A stretch of DNA of 64,000 nucleotides, taken from Sesamum alatum. Taxonomy: Eukaryota > Streptophyta > Magnoliopsida > Lamiales > Pedaliaceae. The stretch spans positions 20,883,264 to 20,947,263 of the forward strand of contig JACGWO010000005.1 in NCBI GenBank assembly GCA_034509735.1, in the 5' to 3' direction. Positions 42,749 through 55,021 of the stretch are shown here, piece after piece. A program made the translations under genes and the position numbers. Each line of letters opens with the position of its first letter. The stretch's first letter is position 1. The notes under the pieces were generated by a model. It did not search any database, had not been told where the DNA came from, and saw only the letters and a program-made list of their open reading frames with translations.

Positions 42749-44798
42749 TGAAGGACAAGCGGATCCGCCTGGGATCGCGAGCGGAAGCAAGAAAGCGAGA
42801 AATAGTGAATAAATTTAAATCAAATTTAAATAAACGTGTCCAAAAGAGTGTACCCTTGGGTGCTCAACCGGGCGTTCGAAATGTTAAAACATACATATAA
42901 CACATAGGGCATAGATGAAAAGTTAAAACTATCAAAGCGTAATAAAATCGTTACCTTTGATGATTTTACGTATGCTCGGCTACTTGCGTTGTTCCTTCTC
43001 CGAATGCTCACAAAATCCAAACGTATGGATTCTCCAAATGTGATCCACACCATACCGGAAGAAACACACGTTTCCTTTGCTAGAATAAAACGAGTTTAGG
43101 AAGGAATCGGTTCAAGAGAAAACACTATGAGTTAGTGTTCTCTTAAACCTACTCATATATATACATAATTAATGTGATTATTGGAATGTGTCTAGGTTCA
43201 TCCAAGGATGTCTAGATACATCCCATTCAATCACCATTAATTATTCAATCAAGCCTACCAACTTTTAAGGTATGATCAAATCATACCAAAAGGGAAGGGT
43301 TTGATTGGAGTTGATTTGTCTCTTTCCAAAAGAGACAAGTCAACTACCACCTTGCATGAAGCATGGCTGATTTTAGCTTCCTCCAAGGGAGCATTTTCGG
43401 CCATGCTCTTTATGGGAAGAAGTCCAACTTCTTCCTATTCCAAAATAGGAATTATTTCTCCTCTTCGGTCAAAATTTAACAGACTGGATTTTATCGTAAT
43501 CCAATTACGACAAATCCAAAATTAAATCCAATTTAATGTCCACTTAAATTATTCCCGTTGGTCTTTTAATCCAATCAAAAGGTCCAACATCTCGATTTTC
43601 CATATTTAATCGACAAATCTAATTTTACCGATTAAACGAGGGCCCGATACAATATCGGCCCGTCCATCCAATGGACTACCCCTTAAGTAATCCAATTACT
43701 TATTTATCCTTCGAGATTGACTCCAAGTCAATCTCTCAACGTTCTCGGTGATTTGTGTGTGACCCTTTAGGTTAACCTCCGCTAGACTTGGGCCCGTGTC
43801 CCACAAGGGCCCGTTACCATGGGTGGCCGTCTAGGAACGGTCCATGGCGCTAGAGACTAGGTGAATGTTGGCGTGAACATTTAGGTGCCGATTCCGTATG
43901 GGTACGGTCCTTCCGTCTACCATCTCCGGGTTTTAGTCTAGGGTATGGAATTGGGCATCGGTTCCCATCCTTGACTAGACATCTATGCTTAATACTGGAG
44001 ACTGCGTATGCTTCATTGCGTCGACAAAGAAAACCATTCCCTGTTCGACCAACCACTGTGACCACAGCTTTAAACAGCATGAACGTGTCTGCGAATACAT
44101 AGGAGATACCTCTGTCACATATTGACAGGGGATGGATCCTCTTATTGGAATCCACCGTCCTCGCTACACATTTCGACTGCACTGGACAAGGTTTATAATG
44201 ATCATCTTACAGAATGATCACCTCTCGCCATATCCAAGATACAGCCGTCCTGTGCACGCGACTGCCATGATTTCTCAAGTCTGAGGACTACTCCCAAACT
44301 ATCGGAATCGGGGAAATCCAATCATACCGACCAAGCCTCCAAGGCTTCCATATGATGATCCCCGCGAGTTAGTCCAGTCGGCTCGACCCCAGTCGACCAA
44401 CCCATCAAGAATGTGTAGGCGTCCCACGCCTGTCGCCGATGAAACACGGCACTCATCCAATGAACACGACTCTTGATGCAAGTTTCAATAGGACTCTCGA
44501 TGCCTTGTCTCGAGGTCCTCGACTTGGAACGTTTCAGACCCAACTCTCAATCAGTTGGTTTCATGACCATCATCCAATGCGTGGCCAACTGCATGTGTTG
44601 TTAACCGTGGTTTGTGGGCTTTGTTGCGATATAAGTAAAACACCGTTTTAACATATGTAAAATGAGCGCAACAAAGTAGACACCAATAGTGACGAACACT
44701 CATTTTATTCATCACATAGTAATATTACGTTTACATCAAGTTGTCGAATAGGTTACAAATTGCCAAACCTATTGGTTTTCTGGTCACCTATTCTAACA
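42749..44798 (-). repeat. 5' LTR of the Tork-like copia
   Basis: From TGTTAGAATAGGTGACC (44798 leftward) to GTCCTTCA (42749). It keeps the block at about 44075-44410 that the 3' LTR has lost and lacks the block the 3' LTR keeps. Confidence 0.92.
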
Positions 44799-45434
44799 CC
44801 TCTCGCCTTCAAATACCGACACCGCGCCATGAAAAGAAGTTTATTTTCTCTTAAGCCCATTCCAAGTGGATGGATTGCAGCCAACAAGTTAGACCCAAAA
44901 GTCGATCCTTCTCATATCTTGAGAAGTCTCATCATCTTCGATAACTAAGACTTCATCTTCGAGCTATGACAATGCGTCAACTTGAGTTAGAAACAAAGAA
45001 GATCTCATTGCTAAAAAAAAAGGGAAACAAGTAAGAAAAATAACCTCCTTGAAAAAGTTCAACATCGATGGTTCATGACTTGAGCCCTCACCATCAACGT
45101 CGCGTTTGTTGGCTTGGAATCCCTCTTCGGCCCTATCCAATAACGATCGGGGTTGCTACTCCCACTTACTTCCAAGAAACGAGGAGCGCTTTTCTTATTC
45201 ATTTCAAGGGGTTCGACCACTTGAGAATTCTGTTTGGAAGGAGAAATAGCTTGCTCGCGGGTTGATCTTGGGCAACTCCTTCAACACACTCCTTGCCCTT
45301 GGGAGAAACTTGACTTGGGCTTGAGACAAGCAACCTCGCCATGTTTTCTTCAAGGTAGCCACCAGAACTTCGACCCACCACTTTTTGTACGCCTCAAAGG
45401 AGAACTTCATATTTAGAGGCATGGAAGGAAACAC
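44799..45434 (-). pseudogene. Antisense ORF of the Tat element, 5' half
   Basis: The open part (45204-45434) starts MFPSMPLNMKFSFEAYKKWW. The F-S-x-x-x-Y-x-x-W-W pattern resembles the tail of plant-mobile-domain proteins, but only weakly. Further left, in other frames, coding-like text (FGSNLLAAIHPLGMG) runs up to the copia border at 44799 and continues at 35318. Function in the element is unknown. Confidence 0.5.
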
Positions 45435-46824
45435 ACTTCTTGAATACAGAGTCTATTTTCTAGTCGCTGCAGTATTGTGAAGAAGTATGTGTTATGCCTT
45501 TCGACGGGTCCCTCGAGAATCAAAGAACTGAAATTTGTAAAGTAAAAAAAAAAAGAAAAATAAAAAAACAAAGAAAAGGAGAAATAGCATGCATTCAGAC
45601 ATTAGTTGCAATGGAGTTACCAATTTTTTTATGTGCTCTTGTAGAACAAGAATTTCAAAATATGGTTTCGAGGCTTCAGATGCTTTGTCTACCAAAAGAT
45701 TTCATTCTTCTTTTTAGGATGCATTGAGGATGAAAGAGAAAAAGAGAAAATGACAAGACAAGAATCCATGTGAAATCTCAGTTGTGCATTCAATGTCATA
45801 AAATTAGCACTAGTTGGAGGCATTGGCAATTAACCACAAACAAGCATATTAATCTGTACATGAATTTAATATGTAAAGTGAAGCCAACATATCTCTCGGG
45901 TGGTATTGCTCTTATCTAACAGACGTGCTTGTATATCAAATTAAGATGAACGATGCTCAGCAAAGAAAAAAAGGAGTTGCAAGCCAATTGAAGATAAAAA
46001 CATAAAAGAAGAAAAGGGAGAAAGATGGAATTGAAGTGATGATTATCGTGATCCACCGAAGAAAACTTTGAAACAGAGATTAGAGCTTCGAATTCTTCAA
46101 ATCTCCAAAAGAAATTCTGCAGAAATTTGCTGAGGCGTTAACACAAACACCTTGTAGGCATGACGCGGGAAAAAAACAATAGAAGACCAAGAGGAGAAAA
46201 ATTAAGCCAGAACGCAAAGAATGTTGGAGGATCATGGTCGGGATGGTCAGATTTAAACTTCTTATACAGGCATCAGTTCAGACGTTTTTCCAATCGAACT
46301 CAAATTCAAGCAGCTCATCGAGTTGGAGTATCAGCGAATCCAACTACTTCTCAGAATTTTAACCAATTCAAATATGTTTTGAAAAATTGGAACTCAGAGT
46401 CTCAATTCAATTCAAACTCGGCACATTATGTGGCTCCAGGAGAGAATCGGTATATGCAATTGTTACCAACTTCTTATACAGGCATCAATTCAATTGTTAA
46501 GGAGAAGGTCTTCGAAGTTGACGGTCACCAACTAAACAAAAATTGTAGAAGAAGGAGCCCAACTTCATTCTGTTTATGCAATTGGGCCAAATATTGAGTT
46601 GGATCCTATTCTGTTGAACTCGTTAAATGGACTAATCCATGGAGTACCAATTTGCTTAGCATGGCCTAATATAGAAGTCCAAAGGAAAATCAATTTGGAT
46701 TTTCTTGAAAAAGAATTTGTGATAAAGGTGGCCCATTCAAATTTGATCAATATTTTCGCGACTCATTCACTTCGAAAGTTATATTTTCAAGCATATGTTT
46801 GTGAAAGAGCATAAAGGGGGCATT
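45435..46824 (+). other. 3' interior region of the Tat element
   Basis: AT-rich. It contains a 145-codon open frame (46160-46597) rich in Asn/Ser/Gln, with a repeat of LLPTSYTGIN-like and NFLYRHQF-like wording (SYTGIN/LYRHQF both follow TTCTTATACAGGCATCA at 46259-46275 and 46472-46488). I recognise no domain. It ends in the purine tract before the 3' LTR. Confidence 0.5.
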
Positions 46825-47740
46825 TGTAGATAAATTAATTTTGCACCCAATCAAATGACGACAAATTAAAATATATATTATTTTATCAATTATAATATTC
46901 TTCTATTTATATTTTGGAATTTACTAAATTGATTTCAAATATAAATTGTTAATTTAATTGATATTTTAATATATATTTCATCATTAAATCAACAGTCGAC
47001 AAGTGTCAAGCTGAGGTGTTTCGATCCATCAAGTCAAGACAAATATTTTCGATATGTTCTCTTTTAAAAGTACATATATTAAAGAGATAATATCAAAATT
47101 GATATATCATGTATTCCTAGATATTTAATGTATTTATATCTTTAAATTAAAATTAAGAGATAATACAAAAATGGTGTTCAAGTTCATTACAACTCTACCT
47201 CTTTGACAGCAATATGAAGCGAATCTTGGAACTCATTCAAGACACAAGCAAGAGATCATTCAAGAAGTTCCAAAATTCTCTCAAGCGCAAATCAAGGAAG
47301 ATCCACAACGTTCAGAGAAAGGTTCAAAGCGCTCGTTGCAAAAATCATCCAAAATCAGCGTTTAATTCAAGAAAAAGTCCGAAGATCGGCCAATTAATGT
47401 TATCATGATGAAAGTCCACCTTTGGCGGAAGATCAAAGTCTCAAATTCACCAAAAAATATTCCAAATTCAAGTCAGATATTCCAAATTTATAGCATTTAA
47501 TCCGGGACAAGTCAACGACCCTTGAATTAACATTATTCAAAGTCAAAGTCAACGTCAAAGGAGATCAAACGTCAAATTTCACCTCTGAAGTTGCGCAAAT
47601 CAAAGATCGCGTTCTTGAAGAGAAGAATCCGAGGTTTTAACTAGAGATTTCGCACCCACAAATACTCAAATCAATTAAAGAAATTTATTTGTAATATTTT
47701 CTTGTTTCGATAAATTCAAGGAACACAAAAATTTATTTAC
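46825..47740 (+). repeat. 3' LTR of the Tat element
   Basis: Starts TGTAGATAAATTAATTTTGC directly after AAAGGGGGCATT. It follows the 5' LTR to AAAAATTTATTTAC, where only the final A is missing and another element begins. Confidence 0.9.
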
Positions 47741-47802
47741 TGCATACTTCACTCTTTCACGATTTCTCAGTATTACGTTTTTATTAGTTGTGCCAGTGTT
47801 AG
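47741..47802 (+). mobile_element. Copia 5' LTR, left fragment
   Basis: TGCATACTTCACTC through CCAGTGTTAG. It continues at 61116 beyond the chromovirus. The combined LTR would be about 290 bp and is followed by a primer site at 61343. The left border is taken as the TG at 47741 because the Tat LTR stops there. Confidence 0.6.
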
Positions 47803-49142
47803 TGTAGCACTCTCTAACGACACTACGACTATATCTCCCCTAAATATCACCCTTAATGTAAACCCTGTTTATATATATAATTAGGCAGATAATCTAGTCC
47901 CTGCTGAGTATAAATACACGTGGTCTCATCATCACAACAAGCATATCTATCATCTCATCCACAAGATCACATATATATATATATATATATATCAAGTACG
48001 TAAAAAATGGAACTGTTATAATTAGTTCACATGCTATTCTCGCTTTTAATCCAAAATGAGACTTCTATTTCTATTTACGATGAAGAGAAAACTGCATACT
48101 GGCCTGACCTGACTGGAATGCAAAACGTGGACCTAGCTATCGTGAATAGGCACAACAAAATCTACACCTGAAAAATATTAATAGAGGGATGAGCCTGCAA
48201 CTCAATAAGTAAATAATCAACACCAACTATATACGCACCTCAATTATATCAACAAGACAAAAACAACCAACGCATATAAAATATAACTAATTTGATCAAA
48301 CACGTTTCATTTCATTTCTCCACGTAGTCATCCCACAACACGACAACCCATCAAAATTGTCTTTTCCTAGTTGGCCTACTAGAAAGGTGATATAGTATTT
48401 TTCTCCACCAACTCAATCTCACTATTCATCGTATAATCTTGAAATGAATCTTCTTGACACGCCACACAGGCTCACCAGTCTCATTGCGCATCGTAGCTCT
48501 TTCATTTCGTATCAAAGCTCTTTTCATTTCACTTCATAGCTCTTTTCATATCGCATCATAGCTCTTTTCATATCGCATCATAGCTCTTTTCATATCATTT
48601 TGCCACATAGACTATTCAACAACATCAAGGGGTATTCATATCATAATTACATCCCATTTCCATCACTTCCTGAATTCCACATATCACTGTTCTTATAAGC
48701 CAACTAGTTAGGTAATAGCCCCTACCAGCACATTATCATTTGTAAGCACCAACAACACATCATTCACAAATAGAATATTTCAATATAGTTCGTCATTTCA
48801 CTTTCACGATACAATCATTCAAAATAATCATCAACTACTCACGTAATTCGCAATAGCCCAATTCCAGCACAATCATAGACTTACATAAACATAATATCAC
48901 CAAGAAATGTAATATATATAAAATAAGGAATATGTATAGTCAACACTAATTATTTGCTTACACAACACTAATAAGAAAATGAACATATACGGATCGTGCT
49001 AATTATGTACTTATCTCGATCTTATACAGATTTAGTTAGCAGATATGAAGTCGTTCGATCCTCTACTTTATCTCCATGTCCTGTCATAAGGTATAATGCG
49101 TATAATCAATATCTAGAATGTCAATTTTTAAATAAAATATTA

Positions 49143-49174
<32 letters not shown>

Positions 49175-52100
49175 TTCACCAATCTCTCAATATTTCATTA
49201 AACCCCTCACCCTATTATAACTACCATTCTTAATAACAATTTTGGATTTAATTATCTCAAAACATACTCATCTTTAGTAAAATATAACATTTTCAAATAT
49301 AATTTTATAATATTTCTCAAATATAATTTTCAAACCCTATTAACTAAGCCAATCAATTATAGAAATTATTAAACCTAGTAAATTAAGCAGTTTAAGTCAT
49401 GAATTATAACACCCCTAATTCAATTGAGACATTTAACCAAACACTAATTTATAAATACTGAAATTCATAAAAATTTTCCGGTTAAACACTAAATCGAATA
49501 GTATAAATAACATTTACTAAATGCACTTATTAAATAATATAATTATATAAAATTAAATAAAAAATTTTGAAATTAAAAATTACCTTCTTTCGATTTCCGA
49601 AAGAAACACCCTCTAGTGTGTGTGAGTGTGTGTTTGTAATGTGAATTCATGTGTTTTTGTTGGCGTGTGTGTGAGTTAAATATGTTGGAATAGGTGACCA
49701 GAAAGCCAATAGGTTTTGGCAATTTGTAACCTATCCGACAACTTGATGTGAATGTAATATTATTATGTGATGAATAAGATGAGTATTCGTCACCAATGGT
49801 ACCTTCTTTGTTGCGCTCATCTTACATTTGTTAAAATGGTGTTTAACTTATATCGCAACAAAGCCCACAGACCATAGATAACAACTCGTGCAGTTGGGCC
49901 ACGCATTGGATGGTGGTCATGAAACCAACTGATTAAGAGTTGGGTCTGAAACGTTCCAAGTCGAGGACCTCGAGACAGGGCATCGAGAGTCCTATTGAGA
50001 CTTGCGTCAAGAGTCGTGTTCATTGGATGAGTGCCGTGTTTCATCGGCGACAGGCGTGGGACGCCTACACGATCTTGATGGGTTGGTCGACTGGGGTCGA
50101 GCCGACTGGACTGACTCGCGGGGATCATCATATGGAAGCCTTGGAGGCTTGGTCGGTATGATTGGATTCCCCGGTTCCGATAGTACGGGAGTAATCCTCA
50201 GACTTGAGGAATCATGGCAGTCACGTGCACAGGACGGCTGTATCTTGGATCTGGCGAGAGGTGATCATTCTGTAAGATGATCATTATAAGCCTTGTCCAG
50301 TGCAGTCGGAATGTGTAGCGAGGACGGTGGATTCCAAGAAGAGGATCCGTCCCCTGTCAGTATATGACAGAGGTATCTCCTATGCACTCGGAGACACGTA
50401 CATGCTGTTTGAAGCTGTGGCCACAGTGGTTGGTCGAACAGGGAATGGTTTCCTGTGTCGATGCAATGAAGCATACGTAGTCTCGAGTATTAAGCATAGA
50501 TGCCTAGTCAAGGATGGGAACCGACGCCCAATTCCATACCCTAGACTAAGGCCGGGAGACGGTAGACGGAAGGATCGTACCCGTACGGAATCGGCGCCTA
50601 AATGTTCACGCCAATTCACCTAGTCTCTAGTGCCATGGACCGTTGCTAGACGGCCACCCATGGTAACGGGCCCTTGTGGAACACGGGCCCAAGTCTAGCT
50701 GAGGGTGAACCTAAAGGGTCACACACAAAATCACCGAAGAGGTTGAGAGATCAACTTGGAGTCAATCTCGAAGGATAAAATAAGTAATTGGATTACTTAA
50801 GGGAAAGTCCATTGGATGGACGGGCCGATATTGTATCGGGCTTTCATTTAATCGGTAAATTGGATTTTCGATTAAATATGGAAAGTTGAGATGTTGAGAC
50901 GTTGGATCTTTTAATTGGATTAAAAGATCAACGGGAATAATTTAAGTGGACATTAAATTGGATTTAATATTGGGTTCGTCGTAATTGGATTACGATAAAA
51001 CCCGGGCCATTAAATTATACCCGAGAGGAGAAATAATTCCTAATTTGGAATAGGAAGAAGTTGGACTTCTTCCCTTAATTAAACATAGCCGACATGCTCC
51101 CTTGGAGGAAGCAAAATCAGCCATGTTGCATGCTAGGTGGTATGTTGACTTGTCTCTTTTGGAAAGAGACAAATCAACTCCAATCAAGCTCTTCCCTTTT
51201 GGTATGATTTGATCATACCATAAATTTTGGTAGGCTTGATTGAAGAATTGATGGTGATTGATTGGAATGAATCTAGACATCCTTGGATGAACCTAGACAC
51301 ATTCCAATAATCACATTAATTATGTATGTATATTAGAATATACAACACCTAGCATAAGTGATTCATTTTTTCATCTTTTTCTAGGAAAAAGAGAAGACAA
51401 AAATCCTCTCATCTCTCTCAATTTTCGTGCTCCCTCCCTCTCTTACACTTGTGTTCTTCACTTGATTTTGAATCAAGAAGAAGAACAAAGTAAGTTTAAG
51501 AGAACACTAATTCATAGTGTTCTTCTCTTAAACCGATTCCTTCCTAAACCCGTTCTTTTCTAACAAGAAGAACGTGTGTTTCTTCCGGTGTGGTGTGGAT
51601 CACCTTTGGAGAATCCATACGTTTGGATTTCGTGAGCATTCCGGAGAAGGAACAACGCTAGTAGCCGGGAGCATACGCTAAACAATCAAAGGTAACGGTT
51701 TATTACGCTTTGATTGATTCCATTTATATATCTATGCCCTATGTGTTTAAATATATGTTTTAATATTTACACATCCTACATCGAACGCCCGGTTGAGCAC
51801 CCAAGGGTACACCCCTTGGGATTCGCGTATTTTGAATTTGATTTAAATTTACGCACTTATCTCGCCTTTCTCGCTTCCGCTCGCGCTCCCGGGCGGATCC
51901 GCTTTGTCCTTCAAAATATTTGAGAAATTGGGTGCTGGCATTGAAAGCAACACCCATCTTTATCCCCCCTCCCCCCCCCTTTTTTTTTTAATTTTAAATA
52001 AATATTTTCAAAATACCCAAAATTACGTCCTTTCTAATTTTCTTAATTAATATAATTTTCTCCCAAATATTATATAAAGCTCCAATTCACCCTGTTCAAA

Positions 52101-52209
52101 TCTTAATATGACCATAATTTAATCTATGGTTTATTTACTAGTTAACTAAATTTCTTATATAATTACCAATTAATCCTATAATTATGTCTAAAAATTTGTG
52201 GGCGTCACA
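47803..52209 (-). repeat. Chromovirus 3' LTR, with inserted solo LTR
   Basis: It begins TGTGACGCCCA at 52209 (leftward) after the purine tract AGGAGGGGAGAAT and ends GGGTGCTACA-like at 47803. The native length is about 2171 bp. It has short tandem repeats of TCATAGCTCTTTTCATATCGCA (48490-48600) and a (TA)n microsatellite (49147-49174). Confidence 0.92.
49683..51913 (+). repeat. Solo LTR with TSD AAATA
   Basis: 2231 bp, TGTTGGAATAGGTGACC to GTCCTTCA, flanked by AAATA at 49678-49682 and 51914-51918. The other chromovirus LTR has the uninterrupted site (GAGTTAAATATTTGAG near 60818-60833). It is closely related to the LTRs of the Tork-like copia at 35319-44798. Confidence 0.95.
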
Positions 52210-52229
52210 ATTCTCCCCTCCTAATAAAA

Positions 52230-52470
52230 CTTTCATCCTCGAAATTTTATCAACGTACCAGCTCAGAGAATAAATATGGATACTTCTCTCTCATACTCTC
52301 GTCAACGTCCCTAGTGGCTTCTCTGGGAGAGTGATGGCTCCACTTTACCTTCACCATTGGTATTTCTTTATTCCTCAACTTCTTTATACTTCGATCCAAA
52401 ATTTCTATTGGTTCCTCTATGTACGTTAATCCCTCTGATATTTCTATCTCTTGTTCATGCTAGATATGAC
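52230..52470 (-). pseudogene. Chromodomain at the integrase C-terminus
   Basis: After a TAG near 52464 the minus strand encodes EEPIEILDRSIKKLRNKEIP and VKVKWSHHSPREAT, a chromovirus chromodomain, then a stop before the purine tract. Chromodomains are thought to steer integration to marked chromatin. The aromatic after PREAT (normally W-E) is replaced by Arg-Asp. Confidence 0.85.
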
Positions 52471-53640
52471 TAGGATCAGATCGATATCGACGTAACATGG
52501 ACACATGGAACACATCATGTATCTGAGACAACTTTGCTGGTAATGCTAATCGATAAGCTAGTGGTCCGACTCGCTCGATAATTTCATACGGCCCAATATA
52601 TCTCGAACTTAACTTTCCTTGCTTACCAAATCTTAAGATTCCCCTCCATGGTGATACTTTCAAAAAAAACCCTTTCTCCCGCCTCATATTCCATCTCTCT
52701 GTGATGTTTATCTACATAGCTTTTCTGACGATCTTGTGCTGCCTTCAGACACTTTTTGACTATTTGTATCTTATCCACCGTTTCTTGGACTAATTTAGGC
52801 CCTTCAAGTTGTCTTAATCCCTCAACATCCCAACAGATTGGACTTTGACATTTTTGTCCATACAAAGCTTCATACGGAGCCATACCAATATTAGAATGAA
52901 AACTGTTATTATAAGCAAATTCCATATTAGAATGAAAACTGTTATTATAAGCAAATTCCATCAGTGGTAAATGACATCCCAGTTTCCTCTGAACTCAATT
53001 ACGCAGGCTTTCATCATATCCTCTAACGTCCGAAGTCCTTTCTGATTGCTCATCAGTTTGAGGATGAAACGCCGTACTAAAGTGCAAGCTTGTACCCAAT
53101 GCCCTTTGCAAGCTTCCCCAAAAATGAGAAGTAACCGAGGATCTCTGTCGGAGACTATACAAGTAGGAATTCCATGTAATCTCATAATTTCAGAAACATA
53201 TAACTCAACCAACTTATCCAAAGAATTATTCTGTCTTATTGACAAAAAGTGAGCCGATTTAGTCAATCTATCCACGATCACCCAGATACCATCATGTTTC
53301 CTGAACGTACGTGGTAGTCTGATGACAAAATCCATAGTAATCTTTTCCTATTTCCATTCAGGTATAGATAGAGGATGAAGCTTACCGGCTGGTGCTTGGT
53401 GTTCTACTTTAACCTGTTAACAAGTTAAACATCTAGCTACAAACTCTGCAACATCTTTTTTCATTGTTGACCACCAGTAGTAGGGTCTCAAGTCTCGATA
53501 CATCTTGGTACTGCCAGGATGCATAGCATACGGTGCATAGTGCGCCTCGTGCATGATCTCCGTTCTCAATTCCTTTACATTCGACACAAACATACGCTTC
53601 CCATTTAATAGCATACCACCTTCCTGTATTACAAATTGAT
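52460..53640 (-). pseudogene. Chromovirus integrase
   Basis: Zinc-binding part: HEAHYAPYAMHPGSTKMYRD and CLTC (53417-53614). Core: IWVIVDRLTKSAHFL and [10 protein letters not shown] (52961-53335). Then MAPYEALYGQKCQSPICW (52623-52961) and the GPY/F region KLSSRYIGPYEIIERVGPLA (52460-52687). A 36-bp tandem duplication (MEFAYNNSFHSN twice) lies at about 52888-52960, and the stretch with the catalytic Glu is scrambled by frameshifts. Confidence 0.9.
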
Positions 53641-54179
53641 CATTCTTTCCTTCTTGTACCTAGGCTTTCATTTTCTGCAAGTACGGATCACTATTCTGTG
53701 CATTCTTAATTTTCTCCCTAAGGGAGGGCTTCACTTGCAAAGTAGCATATAAGATATCACCACCAACACTAAAAAATCACATTTATTGCTCTAAGAGCAG
53801 CCAAATACTCCACACTATAGCAAATTATACTTGCTAGCTGATCCACCATCTTTCTACTCAAAGCATCTGCAACTACATTTGCCTTTCCAGGGTGATAATC
53901 AATAGTGCAGTCATAGTCCTTCAATAGCTCAAATCCACCTTCTTTGCCTCAAATTCAACTCCTTTTGTGTTTGCATATATTTTAAACTTTTATAATCTGT
54001 AAATATTTGAAACATCTCTCCATACAAATAGTGCCTCCAAATTTTAGTGCACGTACAATAGCTGCTAATTCCAGATCATGGGTTGGATAGTTCAGTTCAT
54101 GCGGCCTCAACTGCCTTGAAGCATAAGCTTAACCCTTCCATGTTGCATCAAGACACATCCAAGTCTTCGCCGTGAAGCA
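53641..54179 (-). pseudogene. Chromovirus RNase H, decayed
   Basis: Only short pieces are readable, for example on the minus strand [23 protein letters not shown] coding near 54040-54110 and VVADALSRKMV-like coding near 53855-53890. Multiple stops. Confidence 0.75.
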
Positions 54180-55021
54180 TCAGTATATGCCACATCCACT
54201 ATTCCCAGATGGCAATGCAAGAATAGGTGCTGAGGTAAGTCTTTTCCTTAACTCTTGAAAACTCTGATCGCACATGTAATTCCAGTTAAACGGTGCATTC
54301 TTCTTTAACAAATTCGTCAAAGGTTTCGCAACCACAGAGAAGTCTTTCACAAATCTTCTATAGTACCCAGCCAATCCTAGAAAGCTACGAACTTCCGATG
54401 CATTTTTAGGTGGCTCCCACTCTAAAATAGCCTTAACTTTTGTCGGATCAGGTTGTACCCCGTGCTTTGAAACAACATGTCCTAAGAAAACAATCTCCTC
54501 CATCTAAAATTGACATTTGCTAAATTTAGCATACAATTGCCTTTCTCTCAAGATTTGTAAAACCGTCCTTAAATGTTGTTCATGTTCCGCGTGACTACTA
54601 GAGTATATCAAAATATCATCAATAAACACAATCACAAATTGATCGAGGAATGACTGTAAGGTTTTGTTCATCAACAACATGAAAGTGGCATGGGCATTTG
54701 TTAACCTAAATGGCATAACAACAAATTCGTAATGGCCATACCTGGTTCGAAAAGCTGTCTTTGGAATAGACCCTTCTTCAATCCGCAGTTGCTAATACCC
54801 TGATCTCAAATCAATTTTTGAAAATACTGTTGCACCTTTTAACTGGTCAAGCATATCATCTATCCGTGGCAGAGGATACTTGTTCTTAATTGTGATCCGA
54901 TTCAATTGCCTATAGTCAACATATAATCTCATACTCCCATCCTTCTTCTTTACGAATAACATTGGTGCTCCCCAGGGCGAAATACTTGTCGTATAAACCC
55001 CTTATCCAGTAATTCTTCTAA
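54180..55021 (-). pseudogene. Chromovirus reverse transcriptase
   Basis: Blocks in order: a region after the gag-protease stop with RT motifs in shifting frames (54720-55020); [20 protein letters not shown] and [13 protein letters not shown] (active site FIDD rather than YVDD); then [20 protein letters not shown] and [18 protein letters not shown]. Stops at about 54504 and 54720. Confidence 0.9.

Larger units (their letters stand above)
35319..44798 (-). mobile_element. Tork-like Ty1/copia element inserted in the Tat element
   Basis: A full element in reverse orientation: 5' LTR 42749-44798, PBS, long leader, gag, protease, integrase, RT, RNase H, 3' LTR 35319-37163. The flanks CCTTT (35314-35318) and CCTCT (44799-44803) are a 5-bp target duplication with one change. 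The Gag start and the RT-RNase H wording look Tork-like. Frameshifts and a deleted integrase zinc finger make it defective. It is the only complete member of the LTR family that occurs six times here. Confidence 0.9.
25594..47740 (+). mobile_element. Ty3/gypsy element of the Tat lineage, nested
   Basis: LTR 25594-26525, primer site, gag, protease, RT, RNase H, an extra archaeal-type RNase H, integrase, an antisense ORF, purine tract (AAAGGGGGCATT, 46813-46824) and LTR 46825-47740. The second RNase H plus an antisense ORF downstream of pol are hallmarks of Tat-type elements. A solo LTR and a full copia element are inserted, which accounts for its 22-kb span. All coding regions are broken. No target duplication is visible at 47740, where another copia begins. 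Confidence 0.9.

Noticed and set aside
25580..47760. 5-bp target duplication for the Tat element
   Set aside because: GGGTG on the left does not match TGCAT on the right. The right flank is another transposon, so no TSD is claimed.
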